DNA of 64,000 bases from Clostridiales bacterium (lineage in GTDB: Bacteria; Bacillota; Clostridia; Christensenellales; Borkfalkiaceae), in the NCBI GenBank assembly GCA_015055835.1, contig SVHJ01000001.1:62001-126000 (forward strand). Direction: 5' to 3'. This document shows positions 18,116 through 26,656 of the stretch, one piece after another; position 1 is the stretch's first letter, and every line of letters starts with the position of its first letter. The position numbers and the translations under genes were made by a program. The notes beneath the pieces were generated by a model. It had not been told where the DNA came from. It saw nothing but the letters and a program-made list of their open reading frames with translations, and searched no databases.

Positions 18116-18147
18116 AAAAGGAAAAGCCCGCTATCTATTTAAAAAAC

Positions 18148-18186
18148 ACAAACAAAAGATTTTGCAACGCAAAAGGTTTTGTTTGT
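18148..18186. repeat. Long hairpin between repeat units
   Basis: ACAAACAAAA pairs with TTTTGTTTGT, and the inner ATTTTGC with GCAAAA, around a short AAC loop. In the minus direction it is followed by GTTTTTTAAAT and could also terminate transcription. Confidence 0.6.
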
Positions 18187-18255
18187 AAAGGAGGGGCAGG
18201 CTATAAAGTCTTTGCTTTTTTGTAAAGAAAAAAGCAAGACCAAAAAGCCTTGCCT
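18187..18255. repeat. Structured repeat unit, copy 2
   Basis: Plus-strand reading: AAAGGAGG, outer arm GGCAGGCT, internal loop ATAAA, GTC, apical stem (TTTGCTTTTTT / AAAAAAGCAA), GAC, internal loop CAAAA, outer arm AGCCTTGCC with one bulged base. Same architecture as copy 1 at 18312-18378 with a different apical stem. Confidence 0.65.
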
Positions 18256-18273
18256 AAAACATAAAATAAAAAA

Positions 18274-18310
18274 ATCCTAAAAAGATTTTTGAAAAAAATA
18301 TTTTTAGGAT
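18274..18310 (-). terminator. Hairpin repeat copy 2; likely terminator of tRNA-Leu(GAG)
   Basis: Same ATCCTAAAAA / TTTTTAGGAT stem as at 18079-18115. On the minus strand it is followed by TTTTTTTATTTTA, and it is the first strong intrinsic terminator after the minus-strand tRNA. Confidence 0.65.
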
Positions 18311-18311
18311 G

Positions 18312-18378
18312 AAAGGAGTGGCAGGCTCATAGGTCAAGCCGTTGCGAACAGCAACGGTGGACAAAACAGCCTTGCCAC
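18312..18378. repeat. Structured repeat unit, copy 1 (adjacent to tRNA-Leu)
   Basis: Plus-strand reading: AAAGGAG, outer arm GTGGCAGGCT, loop CATAG, GTC, apical stem CCGTTGC / GCAACGG with loop GAACA, GAC, loop AAAAC, outer arm AGCCTTGCCAC. The apical stem is unrelated in sequence to those of copies 2 and 3 but still pairs fully, as expected if the fold is what is conserved. It ends four bases from the tRNA 3' CCA. Confidence 0.65.
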
Positions 18379-18382
18379 GACG

Positions 18383-18465
18383 TGGTGCGAAGGATGAGAC
18401 TTGAACTCACACGGGATTCCCATACGCCCCTCAAACGTACGCGTCTGCCATTCCGCCACCCTCGC
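18383..18465 (-). tRNA. tRNA-Leu (anticodon GAG)
   Basis: 83 bases on the minus strand including an encoded CCA. Acceptor GCGAGGG pairs with CCTTCGC (one G-T), the D arm has GGCGGAATGGCAGACGC, the anticodon stem TACGT / GCGTA encloses loop TTGAGGG giving GAG, a long class II variable arm TGGGAATCCC follows, and the T arm has GTTCAAGTC. It reads CUC/CUU leucine codons. Confidence 0.93.
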
Positions 18466-18523
18466 AAAATTTAATAAAATTTATATTTTAATAATATACA
18501 TTTTTACTTTATTTGTCAATAAT

Positions 18524-19066
18524 TTAGATATACAATTTTTTGTATTTATGGTACGCCTTAATTACCTTTTCTAAATACTCTCTACTTTCTTTATACGGCA
18601 CGTAGTTTAGTCTTTTGCCGTCAGTAGAAAACCTGTTATCTTTTAACCAAGCGCTTACCCGTGTTTCCCCAGCGTTGTAGGCAACCACCACTGTTTCAAT
18701 CACTTGAAATTTATTTATTAAGTATTTTAAGTAAAAAGCGCCGAAGTCTATATTTGTTTTAGCGTCAAAAAGGTCATATTCTTTTATTCCTTTTAGCTTT
18801 GCAATATATTCTGCCGTAGATGGCGTAATTTGCATAAGTCCAACTGCGCCTTTAGAACTAACCACCCTTTCATTAAAAGAACTTTCTACCTTTATCACGG
18901 AATATATAAAATACTTATCTATATCATATTCTACGCTTGCCGTTTCAACTAAATTTTGGTATTTTTTTGGATAAATAATCTTACTTATTCCTTTTATAGC
19001 AAAAATGCCAGCAGTAAAAAGCAAAAATATTAAGATTAAAAAACTAACACATCTTTTTAATAGCAT
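18524..19066 (-). CDS. Lytic transglycosylase (SLT domain)
   Basis: 180 residues. An N-terminal hydrophobic helix (about 5-25) anchors or exports it. The goose-lysozyme-like SLT domain follows: YDIDKYFIYSVIKVESSFNERVVSS, where the Glu in VESSF is the expected catalytic acid, SSKGAVGLMQITPSTAEYIA with the GLMQI motif, and VVAYNAGETRVSAWL with the AYNAG motif. It cleaves the MurNAc-GlcNAc bond of peptidoglycan to give 1,6-anhydro ends. The start overlaps coaE by 23 bp; polA-coaE-slt is a familiar clostridial arrangement. Confidence 0.93.
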   Translation of the reverse strand: MLLKRCVSFLILIFLLFTAGIFAIKGISKIIYPKKYQNLVETASVEYDIDKYFIYSVIKVESSFNERVVSSKGAVGLMQITPSTAEYIAKLKGIKEYDLFDAKTNIDFGAFYLKYLINKFQVIETVVVAYNAGETRVSAWLKDNRFSTDGKRLNYVPYKESREYLEKVIKAYHKYKKLYI

Positions 19067-19625
19067 CTATAACCTTTTTTTCAAGCGACAATATATCGTC
19101 GTTATAAATTATAGTATGCGTAAAATCATCTAATTTTTCATAATCAAACTGATTTTCTATTCTTTTTAACACTTCTTCACGGGTTAAAGAACTTCTTTTT
19201 ATGGTTGAAAGTATCCTTTCTTCTAAATCTCTTTTAACTACTATTACCCCGTCGAAAAGGTCTTGATATCCCCCCTCAAAAAGTAAAGGTACTTCTACGA
19301 AAGAAAGAGCATTTTCACTATCCTTAATTTTATCAAAAATAGTTTTTAATATGTACGGATGAGTAAAGTCGTTTAGTTTTTTTAGTAGGGTCTTGTCATC
19401 AAAAACGGCGTTAGATAAAGCCACTCTATCAAAATTAAATTTTTCATCAACGGCAATAGGAAAGATGGCTTTTAAATTAGTTAAAAAAGCCTTATCTTTA
19501 ATAAGTTTCCTATACGTTTCATCACAAGAATATACTGGATAGCCAAGTTTTTTTATGGTTTCAAGCACCGTACTTTTGCCCGTGCCTATGCCACCAGTTA
19601 TTGCTATTATCTTATTTTGCTTCAA
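19044..19625 (-). CDS. coaE: Dephospho-CoA kinase
   Basis: 193 residues, typical length. P-loop GGIGTGKST at residues 11-19, followed by LGYPVYSCDETYRKLI with the CoaE Asp, and FVEVPLLFEGGYQDLFDGVIVV (about 109-130), the substrate-domain signature. It phosphorylates the ribose 3'-hydroxyl of dephospho-CoA in the last step of CoA synthesis, in the cytosol. The start overlaps the polA stop by 14 bp. Confidence 0.95.
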   Translation of the reverse strand: MKQNKIIAITGGIGTGKSTVLETIKKLGYPVYSCDETYRKLIKDKAFLTNLKAIFPIAVDEKFNFDRVALSNAVFDDKTLLKKLNDFTHPYILKTIFDKIKDSENALSFVEVPLLFEGGYQDLFDGVIVVKRDLEERILSTIKRSSLTREEVLKRIENQFDYEKLDDFTHTIIYNDDILSLEKKVIDAIKKMC

Positions 19626-22149
19626 ACCAACTTTCTCCTATCTTTGCTTCGGCAGTTAGTTTAACCTTTAATTTAACTGCGTTTTCCATTTCTTCAGTTA
19701 AAAGTTTTTCAACCTGTTCTTTTTCAGTTTTAGGCGAATCTATAATAAGTTCATCGTGAACTTGTAAAATAAGTTTTGCCTTTAACCCCTCTTTTTTAAG
19801 TCTATTATAAACGTTAACCATAGCAACTTTTATAATATCAGCGCTACTGCCTTGTAGTGGCATATTCATTGCCGCCCTTTCGCCAAACGAACGAAGTATA
19901 AAGTTTGACGATTTAATTTCAGGAATATATCTTTTTCTGTTAAGTAAAGTAGGCACAAACCCATTTTCTTTAGCAAACGCCACGTTACCATCCATATATT
20001 CCTTTACTTCAGGATAGTTATTAAAATATCTTTCAATATATTCCCTAGCCTCTTTAACAGACGTTTTAACGTTTTTAGAAAGCCCAAAATCGCTTATGCC
20101 GTAAATTATACCAAAGTTTACAGCCTTTGCTTTTCTACGCATTTCGCTTGTAACTTTTTCTATATCCACCCCAAACACTTCACTTGCAGTTACTGAGTGT
20201 ACGTCTTCATCTTTGTTAAATGCGTCAATTAACTTTTTACAGTTAGAAAAATCTGCAAGTAACCTTAACTCTATTTGAGAGTAGTCTGCACTAACTAAAA
20301 TATTTTCCGTGCTTCTTGGAATAAAGAACTTTCTAAGTTCCCTACCCTCTTCTTCCCTAATAGGAATATTTTGTAAGTTTGGTTCTTTACTTGAAAGCCT
20401 ACCAGTTGCCGTAACAAATTGATTAAATGAAGTGTGAATTAGCCCTTCACTTGTGATAAGTGGCTTAAAACCGTCAACGTAAGTTGACTTTAGTTTTTGT
20501 ATTTTACGATATTTTAATATACTTGAAATTATAGGGTGGGCGTTTTCTAAACTTTCTAAAACTTCAGCGTTTGTTGAATACCCACTCTTTGTCTTTTTGC
20601 CAGTTTTTAGCCCCAACTTTTCAAATAAAACTACCCCAAGTTGTTTTGGAGAATTTATATTAAAGGTTTCGCCTGCTAAAGAAAAAATATTTTCTTCTAA
20701 AACGGTTAATTCTTTTTGATATTTTTCGCTTAAAGCGTTTAACGCGTTACTATCCACCTTAAACCCAGCCTCTTCCATAGAAAAAAGAACGGTTATAAGT
20801 GGCTTTTCCACCTCTTTGTAAAGTGAAAGCATATTTTCTTTTTCAAGTTTATCAATAAGGTTTTTATAAATAACGCTCATTGAAAAGCCTTTGTAAAGTG
20901 TATTTTCGCCATAAAACTCTAAAACTTCTTCAAAAGTTTCTTCTTTACCAGAAAACTCTGCTAAATATTTTAAGCATAAAAGGTCGTCGGCGCTTTCAGA
21001 AATAGTGGCGTAAGGATAAAGTGTGTGCATAACCTTCTTTTTATCAAATAAAACAAGGTCGGTCTTAAAAATATCGTTAAAAGCATTTAAGAACTCAACG
21101 TAGTCAACCCCGTCGTCTAAAAACCCTTCCCTAATTTTTACCAAAAACTCTAAATCAGGGTGGTTTTCGTTATAAAAACTAACGTTTTTATCTAAATATA
21201 AAAAGGTTTTTCCATTAAGCGATAAAGCTTTTAATTCTTCTAGTGAAGAAATTTCCTTAAGGTTAATACTAACTTCCTTTTTAACCGTTTCATCTTTAAC
21301 AAAAAGTTCTTCCTTTTTAACTAAAGTCTTAAAGCCAAGAGATAAAAAAGTTTCCTTTGCCTCATTTGATAAAGGCATTTTTAGTTTGCTACTTTCTAAA
21401 GAAAATGAAAAGTCGGCTTTTTTATTTATAGTTGCAAGCGTGCGTGATAAATAAGCCGATTTTTCGCCGTCTACAACCTTTTCTTTAAGTTTTCCTTTTA
21501 GTTCTTCAATATGAGAATAAATACCTTCTAAGGTAGAATATTTAGTCAAAAGGTCTTTTGCCGTTTTTTCACCTACCCCAGGAATACCTGGAATATTGTC
21601 AGAAGCGTCCCCCATTAATGCCTTTAATTCGATAACTTGACTAGGGCTTATACCCATCTTTTCAACAAAGTTAAAGTTATCGTAAATTTCAAGGTCGGTT
21701 ATACCCCTTTTTGTAAAGTAAACCTTAGTTGAATCATCAATTAATTGAAAAGAGTCTTTATCCCCAGTAATAATAATAGTTTCAACGTCTGTGCTAAAAG
21801 CAATTGTACCTATAATATCGTCAGCCTCAATACCAGCCTTTTCAATGGTTAAAATGTCCATTGAAGAAAGCACGCTTTTAAGCAGTGGAATTTGTGGGCG
21901 TAAGTCTTCAGGCATAGGCTTTCTAGTTCCCTTGTATTCAGCATACATATTATGCCTAAAAGTAGGCGCTTTAACGTCAAAAGCAACCACTATATTAGTT
22001 GGGTTTATATCAGAAATAGCCTTAAATAACATATTTAAAAATGCATATACTGCGTTAGTAGGCGTACCGTCCGGACTAGAGAGTGGAGGGGTTGCATAAA
22101 ACGCGCGATTTATTAAACTATTTCCGTCAATCAATAACAATTTTTCCAT
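19612..22149 (-). CDS. polA: DNA polymerase I (3'-5' exonuclease site degenerate)
   Basis: 845 residues. Residues 1-290 form the 5'-nuclease (LLIDGNSLINRAFYA, AGIEADDIIGT, ALMGDASDNIPGIPGVGEKTA). Residues 300-465 match the proofreading domain in position but lack the D-x-E and later acidic motifs, so proofreading is probably lost, as in many Firmicutes. Residues 470-845 form the polymerase with motif A SADYSQIELRLLADFS, motif B RRKAKAVNFGIIYGIS and motif C LQVHDELIID. It acts in Okazaki-fragment maturation and excision repair. First gene of polA-coaE-slt. Confidence 0.97.
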   Translation of the reverse strand: MEKLLLIDGNSLINRAFYATPPLSSPDGTPTNAVYAFLNMLFKAISDINPTNIVVAFDVKAPTFRHNMYAEYKGTRKPMPEDLRPQIPLLKSVLSSMDILTIEKAGIEADDIIGTIAFSTDVETIIITGDKDSFQLIDDSTKVYFTKRGITDLEIYDNFNFVEKMGISPSQVIELKALMGDASDNIPGIPGVGEKTAKDLLTKYSTLEGIYSHIEELKGKLKEKVVDGEKSAYLSRTLATINKKADFSFSLESSKLKMPLSNEAKETFLSLGFKTLVKKEELFVKDETVKKEVSINLKEISSLEELKALSLNGKTFLYLDKNVSFYNENHPDLEFLVKIREGFLDDGVDYVEFLNAFNDIFKTDLVLFDKKKVMHTLYPYATISESADDLLCLKYLAEFSGKEETFEEVLEFYGENTLYKGFSMSVIYKNLIDKLEKENMLSLYKEVEKPLITVLFSMEEAGFKVDSNALNALSEKYQKELTVLEENIFSLAGETFNINSPKQLGVVLFEKLGLKTGKKTKSGYSTNAEVLESLENAHPIISSILKYRKIQKLKSTYVDGFKPLITSEGLIHTSFNQFVTATGRLSSKEPNLQNIPIREEEGRELRKFFIPRSTENILVSADYSQIELRLLADFSNCKKLIDAFNKDEDVHSVTASEVFGVDIEKVTSEMRRKAKAVNFGIIYGISDFGLSKNVKTSVKEAREYIERYFNNYPEVKEYMDGNVAFAKENGFVPTLLNRKRYIPEIKSSNFILRSFGERAAMNMPLQGSSADIIKVAMVNVYNRLKKEGLKAKLILQVHDELIIDSPKTEKEQVEKLLTEEMENAVKLKVKLTAEAKIGESWFEAK

Positions 22150-22291
22150 AAAATATCCTTAAAAAAATCTCTTTTATAGTTGCAAAGAAATCTTTTTTAT
22201 GTTATTATTTACAAGTAATTAAACTTTTATTTGCTTACCTAATAAGTTTACCAAAAAAAGTATTAAATTGCAAGATAAATAATATATTTTT

Positions 22292-22378
22292 GCCTCTGTG
22301 GTGAAACTGGCAGACGCGCTGGACTCAAAATCCTGTGGTAGTGATACCGTGTCGGTTCGAGTCCGACCAGAGGCACCA
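22292..22378 (+). tRNA. tRNA-Leu (anticodon CAA)
   Basis: 87 bases including an encoded CCA. Acceptor GCCTCTG / CAGAGGC, D-arm region TGGTGAAACTGGCAGACGC, anticodon loop CTCAAAA giving CAA, long variable arm TGTGGTAGTGATACCGT, T arm TCGGTTCGAGTCCGA. It reads UUG leucine codons. The anticodon stem has one U-U mismatch (CTGGA / TCCTG). Confidence 0.93.
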
Positions 22379-22380
22379 AT

Positions 22381-22411
22381 AAAAAAAGGATACTTGGGTA
22401 TCCTTTTTTTT
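22381..22411 (+). terminator. Terminator of tRNA-Leu(CAA)
   Basis: AAAAGGATAC pairs with GTATCCTTTT around TTGG, followed by a T-run, three bases after the tRNA CCA. Confidence 0.88.
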
Positions 22412-22634
22412 ATTGGGTTTTTAGTCGATTGACTTGAACTGATGGTTCGTTACGTCTTTGACGGGCTACTGTGATGGGCAAAGTGTTGGCAGATGTTGGC
22501 GCCCGACCAGCCAAAAAATGCCAAGTAGCAATACTTGGTATTTTTTTATCTATTGGAAGTAATGGCATATAATCACACGAAGTGTGTATATCACCAACTT
22601 TAGGTTGTATCTTTATATAACTTATTTTGATATT
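22412..22634. other. Non-coding stretch downstream of tRNA-Leu(CAA)
   Basis: No credible gene. It holds a second intrinsic terminator (22518-22547) and two small inverted repeats, CACACGAAGTGTG and CAACTTTAGGTTG, near 22572-22606. The segment 22413-22512 has less A/T bias than its surroundings, which could mean a decayed element, but no integrase or tRNA-like copy was found. Confidence 0.4.
22518..22547 (+). terminator. Second terminator after tRNA-Leu(CAA)
   Basis: ATGCCAAGTA pairs with TACTTGGTAT around GCAA (one G-T pair), followed by six T. Confidence 0.75.
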
Positions 22635-22667
22635 AAAAGGCCTAGTAATTTTTCACTAGGCCTTTTT
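22635..22667 (-). terminator. Terminator of the YwaF-like gene
   Basis: AAAAGGCCTAGT pairs with ACTAGGCCTTTTT. On the minus strand it follows directly on the stop codon of the membrane protein gene; the A/T flanks allow bidirectional use. Confidence 0.85.
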
Positions 22668-23486
22668 CTATTTTTTACTACTTAATTTTATAATATAGTG
22701 CTCTGCTAGGTAAATTATTGCACCCACAAATATAAAGCCAATAATATAAATTAACAAGAATACTATATATGGCACATTTGGATATATTAAATCTCCTAAA
22801 AGTGGCAAAGTACATGGGAAATATGGACTAATGTAAAACATATTAAACGTTTCATCAATATTCATTGATAAAAGCAAGTTTCTAAAAATAACGTTTAATA
22901 CAAGCGCTACTATTATAAACGTCACAAAAACGATACTTGCTTTAAAATAGTGTCTAAAGGTAATATCAAAACGTTTTCTATACCACACAGTACAAAATAC
23001 TCCTAGTACAACTTGCGAACCGTGATGTACCATTGTTTGAATATTAATTCCAATTGTTCCAATAAAAACGTCGTTTGGATATATCATAACAGATATCCCA
23101 CCAAAGATACAAAAAACGGACATAAAAGCTATAAGCGAATCTCTAACTTTACCATCTTTTAAGAATACGATAAAAGGCAATACGTAAAGTGGACTTGAAC
23201 AAAATTGAAAAGGAAAAGCATACCATTGATAATCAGCAACTATTTCACCACTTTCAACTTTAAAGGTATAGTTTATTTGTTTATAAATTTCTAAAACAAG
23301 TAAGACTATCCAAAAAATTAAAAGGATTTTTCTAAAAGTTTTATTAGAACAGTCTTTATATTTTAAAGATAATAAAACAGTACCAACAATTACAATTGCA
23401 AGAAACATTAAATGAAACCAACCATAGTTAGTTGGAACTGTCATTTTAGAGTCTAAAAGTAATAATAATTTAGCAATAAAATTCAT
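22668..23486 (-). CDS. YwaF/TIGR02206-type integral membrane protein
   Basis: 272 residues from the ATG at 23486. A TTG four codons earlier overlaps the GGAG ribosome binding site, so it was rejected. About seven membrane helices are visible. The patterns YGWFHLMFLAIVIVG, WQ/YAFPFQFCSSPLYVLPFIVFLKDGKVRDSLIAFMSVFCIFGGISVMIYP and MVHHGSQVVLGVFCTVWY fit the TIGR02206/YwaF (TMEM164-like) family, with conserved His in 'MVHHGSQ' and 'YGWFH'. Function is unknown; eukaryotic TMEM164 is a lipid acyltransferase, which is only a hint here. Monocistronic. Confidence 0.8.
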   Translation of the reverse strand: MNFIAKLLLLLDSKMTVPTNYGWFHLMFLAIVIVGTVLLSLKYKDCSNKTFRKILLIFWIVLLVLEIYKQINYTFKVESGEIVADYQWYAFPFQFCSSPLYVLPFIVFLKDGKVRDSLIAFMSVFCIFGGISVMIYPNDVFIGTIGINIQTMVHHGSQVVLGVFCTVWYRKRFDITFRHYFKASIVFVTFIIVALVLNVIFRNLLLSMNIDETFNMFYISPYFPCTLPLLGDLIYPNVPYIVFLLIYIIGFIFVGAIIYLAEHYIIKLSSKK

Positions 23487-23529
23487 TTTTTTCTCCAAAA
23501 ATTTCTTTAGTAGTTAAAATCTCTTATAT

Positions 23530-23558
23530 ATTTTACAATCTATATTTAGTATTGTCAA
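23530..23558 (-). promoter_or_regulatory. Promoter of the YwaF-like gene
   Basis: On the minus strand TTGACA (23553-23558) and TAAAAT (23530-23535) with a 17-bp spacer, about 45 bp before the ATG. Confidence 0.8.
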
Positions 23559-23575
23559 CTTTTTATTTAAAATTA

Positions 23576-23605
23576 GAGGACCTAGCAATTTCTTGCTAGG
23601 TCCTC
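23576..23605 (-). terminator. Hairpin ending the 975-residue lipoprotein transcript
   Basis: GAGGACCTAGCAA and TTGCTAGGTCCTC form a perfect 13-bp stem with a TTTC loop. On the minus strand it is followed by TAATTTTAAAT, so the U-run is weak. It lies about 125 bp past the stop codon at 23729. Confidence 0.65.
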
Positions 23606-23728
23606 AATTTCCGTTATTCAAAAGCCACTTAATTAGACTGTGCTATTTAATTAACTATTCGATTTTACGGACGTCTACAAAACCTTTCGGTCTTATAGGA
23701 TTTTGTTTTTTAATTACACTTTCGTGTA

Positions 23729-26656
23729 TTATTGTTTGATGTACTTGTTACCAGCGTAGCAGTACTTGTAAGTATCTTCACCGATAGTGATGATCTTTTC
23801 AATTGTACCGTAGTCGTGTACTGGGTTGTCAGCAATTTCAATAACTATAGTCTTAGTAGCAACAACTTCTGCATCGTCACAAACGCCATCAGCATCAGCG
23901 TCAACAAAGTATCTAATAGTTACAGAACCTTTGTCACAACAATCTTGTACACCTGCAATATCTACAAGTTCAGCTTCAGCAGTTAAGATAGGTTCTACAC
24001 AACCAACTGTGTTAGCACAAGTAGCAGTACAAGTACCGTAGTTAATACCAGTTAAGATACCATCAGCGTCATATTCAGCTTCAGCACCTTCAACAGCCCA
24101 AGTATATTTATGTTCTAATTCATCAACTCTAGTATTAGGCATTTCAATCTTTCTATCTGCATCTGGGCAATTAACTGCTGTACAAGTTTGGTAAGTATAA
24201 CCTTCAGTCGTACAAGTTGGAGCAACTACTACGTCAATACCGTCAAGAGCGTGAGGACCATTTACAGAGATGTTGATTAGTTCTTGACATAATTCACATC
24301 TGAATACTGCAGGAGCATCATATCCACAGTCTGCATCTGGACCAAACGTAACTTCAATCTTACCAGCGTCGATTCTACCTAAGAATTGAGCAACTGTTTC
24401 GTAGTTAACGTTTTCTTGACCGTTGTAGAAACGAACGTCATCTAAACCAGCAACCTTATGAGCTTCATAACCATCAGTATCAGTGATTACGAACGTGTAA
24501 GTATTAGCAGCGAAATCATCTTCAGCAGCAGCAGCGTATTCGAACGTATAAGTATAAGTATCGAATGGAGCACAAGAGTTAGGATCACCAGCAGCAAATT
24601 CTTTCTTAACAAGAGTTGCAGTAGCAGTGTCACCACATTCACATTCAATATCGATTGTAGTAGTATTTTCAACAGCAGCAGCTCTATCAGCTTTTACCAT
24701 AGTGACGAAAGCGTCTTTATCAACGATTTCGAATTTATGACCTGTTGCTTTAATTGTATCGTATACTACTTCGTGTTCAGTACCACCAACGTTACACTTC
24801 GTGTAGTAGTAACCATTTTCCGTACAAGTTGCAGCGTGTACGAACTTATCACCGTTAGTGTCATATACTTCAGTATGAGGACCATATAAGTTGATGTTAA
24901 TTAATTCTCCACAAGTTTGACATCTAAATACTGCAGGAGCAGTAGATTGACAAGTAGCATCTGGACCATAAGTACATTCAATTGCATTAGGGTTTTCAGT
25001 CATCTTGCCGATGCAAGCAGCGATATCACTGTTGTGGTCAACTGGATCACCAGCTTTTACAGTAAATAATACCTTACCTTCAGCATTTACGTATGCGTGT
25101 TCTGGTTCAGCAGTAGTATCAACAATTTCAAACGTAACTACGATTTCATCATTGTAGTTAGCGTGTACTTCAGGAATTGTAGGTAAACCATTATCTACTT
25201 CTGCAGTAGTATATGGAGTGATTGGACGTTCGCTACAGTTTGTAGGTTGTTTAACAGTACCAGCAGTTACAGGAACGTCTAACTTAACAGCTGTACAGTT
25301 CTTACAAGCTAAGTCAGCAGTCATACCGATAGTGTCAATTGAACCTTCTTTGTATTCCCAAACGTGACCGATAGCTAAAGTAGTAACTTCCTTAACGTCA
25401 CAGTTCTTACAAGGGATGTAAGCATCATTAATACAATCTGCAGGAACTTCTGCTTCATATTCGTGAGCAGCGTTGATTGTTACGTTGATTAATTCATCAC
25501 AAACAGCACAACGAGCAACAGCTTTACCCCAAACTTCACACTTTCTATCTTGAGCGTAAGTTAATTCGATAACCTTAGCTTCGATTAATGCATCTAATGC
25601 AGCAGCGTTATCTTTAGTGTAAGAAATAGGATCGCCATCAGCATAACCTTCTACAACAATGTCACCAGTCTTGAACGTATGAGTAGTTTGAACTGGGTAT
25701 TCGTTCTTGATTTCGCCAGTCTTTTCTACGATCTTAGCTTCAGCAAGGTCATATGCGTTGTAAGTGTAAGTAAATACGTCGTAACCAGCTACCTTACAAG
25801 TTGCAGGAGATGATTTTTCATCATTATATGTAGCTGTAGCGAAATCATCATCACCACAAACTGAACAAATTAATGCTACCTTGTAAGTATCATCCTTAGT
25901 AGAAACAGTACCTTTATCATCTAATACTGGAGCAACTGAAGTATCTACAGCATAAGCATGACCTCTTGCAGGTTCTTTAGAGATTTGTTGTTTACCATCT
26001 TTATCAAGAATTGGGTTCTTACAATCAGAACAAATTAAGATTTCTAAGTGTTCTTCTTCACAAACGCTTACGCCTGTGTCTACAGCAACCTTTTCAGTTC
26101 TTTGATGTGTTGCAAGGAATTTTTCACATAATTCACATTGTTTTTCTAAACAAGAACCAGCAACGTCGCCTGGTTTAGCAGGTAATTCTACGATAGCTGA
26201 TTCAAAGTAATCAACTATAATCTTATCACCTGTTGCGCTATCAGTAATAATTTCTTTCTTGAATGTACCGTGTACGTCGCCATTTGTTTGACCAACAACT
26301 ACGTCGTAACCTTTACATTTAGTACAGAAATTAACTTTAATTTCTTCTACTTGACAAGTAGCTTGTTGAGCAGTGTAAGTAACGAAATCATGTTGTTCAC
26401 AATTACCTAGGATACCACCTTGAGCACCGTTAGCACCTGGAGCACCGTTAGCACCAACTACAACGCCTAGGTTTTCAGGTTCACCGATATTGTAGTGAAT
26501 AACAAGTTCGCCCTTGTCATTGATTTCAGTCTTTACGATACTTCTAACTTCTTCGCCACAGCCAACTAGTCCACAAACTAGACCTAAGCAGCAGCAGAGA
26601 GCACAAAGTACTGTTAAAAACTTAACTAACAATGATTTGAGAGTTTTGTTTTGCAT
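23729..26656 (-). CDS. Large Cys-rich repeat lipoprotein with collagen-like segment
   Basis: 975 residues. Signal peptide with lipobox (GLVGC, Cys33). A short collagen-like run GANGAPGANGAQGG lies at 68-81. Most of the rest is built of Cys-pair repeats (CTKC, CELC, CSDC, CSVC, CAVC, CKNC, CQTC, CELC) interspersed with GH or PH and ATCTENGY-type motifs. Three longer copies of the pattern xVTFGPDADC...APAVFRC-x-x-C-x-ELINI...GPH occur at about 362-398, 558-594 and 766-802, a period near 200 residues. The Cys pairs may bind metal or form disulfides (inference). Codons look less AT-biased than in neighbours. Surface-anchored; function unknown. Confidence 0.85.
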   Translation of the reverse strand: MQNKTLKSLLVKFLTVLCALCCCLGLVCGLVGCGEEVRSIVKTEINDKGELVIHYNIGEPENLGVVVGANGAPGANGAQGGILGNCEQHDFVTYTAQQATCQVEEIKVNFCTKCKGYDVVVGQTNGDVHGTFKKEIITDSATGDKIIVDYFESAIVELPAKPGDVAGSCLEKQCELCEKFLATHQRTEKVAVDTGVSVCEEEHLEILICSDCKNPILDKDGKQQISKEPARGHAYAVDTSVAPVLDDKGTVSTKDDTYKVALICSVCGDDDFATATYNDEKSSPATCKVAGYDVFTYTYNAYDLAEAKIVEKTGEIKNEYPVQTTHTFKTGDIVVEGYADGDPISYTKDNAAALDALIEAKVIELTYAQDRKCEVWGKAVARCAVCDELINVTINAAHEYEAEVPADCINDAYIPCKNCDVKEVTTLAIGHVWEYKEGSIDTIGMTADLACKNCTAVKLDVPVTAGTVKQPTNCSERPITPYTTAEVDNGLPTIPEVHANYNDEIVVTFEIVDTTAEPEHAYVNAEGKVLFTVKAGDPVDHNSDIAACIGKMTENPNAIECTYGPDATCQSTAPAVFRCQTCGELININLYGPHTEVYDTNGDKFVHAATCTENGYYYTKCNVGGTEHEVVYDTIKATGHKFEIVDKDAFVTMVKADRAAAVENTTTIDIECECGDTATATLVKKEFAAGDPNSCAPFDTYTYTFEYAAAAEDDFAANTYTFVITDTDGYEAHKVAGLDDVRFYNGQENVNYETVAQFLGRIDAGKIEVTFGPDADCGYDAPAVFRCELCQELINISVNGPHALDGIDVVVAPTCTTEGYTYQTCTAVNCPDADRKIEMPNTRVDELEHKYTWAVEGAEAEYDADGILTGINYGTCTATCANTVGCVEPILTAEAELVDIAGVQDCCDKGSVTIRYFVDADADGVCDDAEVVATKTIVIEIADNPVHDYGTIEKIITIGEDTYKYCYAGNKYIKQ

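Noticed and set aside
17989-18378. CRISPR array
   Set aside because: Only three diverged units of unequal spacing with complex hairpins; no short identical repeats or unique spacers, and no cas genes.
19612-22149. Loss of proofreading motifs in PolA as a novel feature
   Set aside because: A degenerate 3'-5' exonuclease domain is common in Firmicutes PolA.
24458-24889. 143-codon plus-strand ORF inside the Cys-rich lipoprotein gene
   Set aside because: Ser/Ile/Phe-rich shadow of repeated codons on the opposite strand; no start signals.
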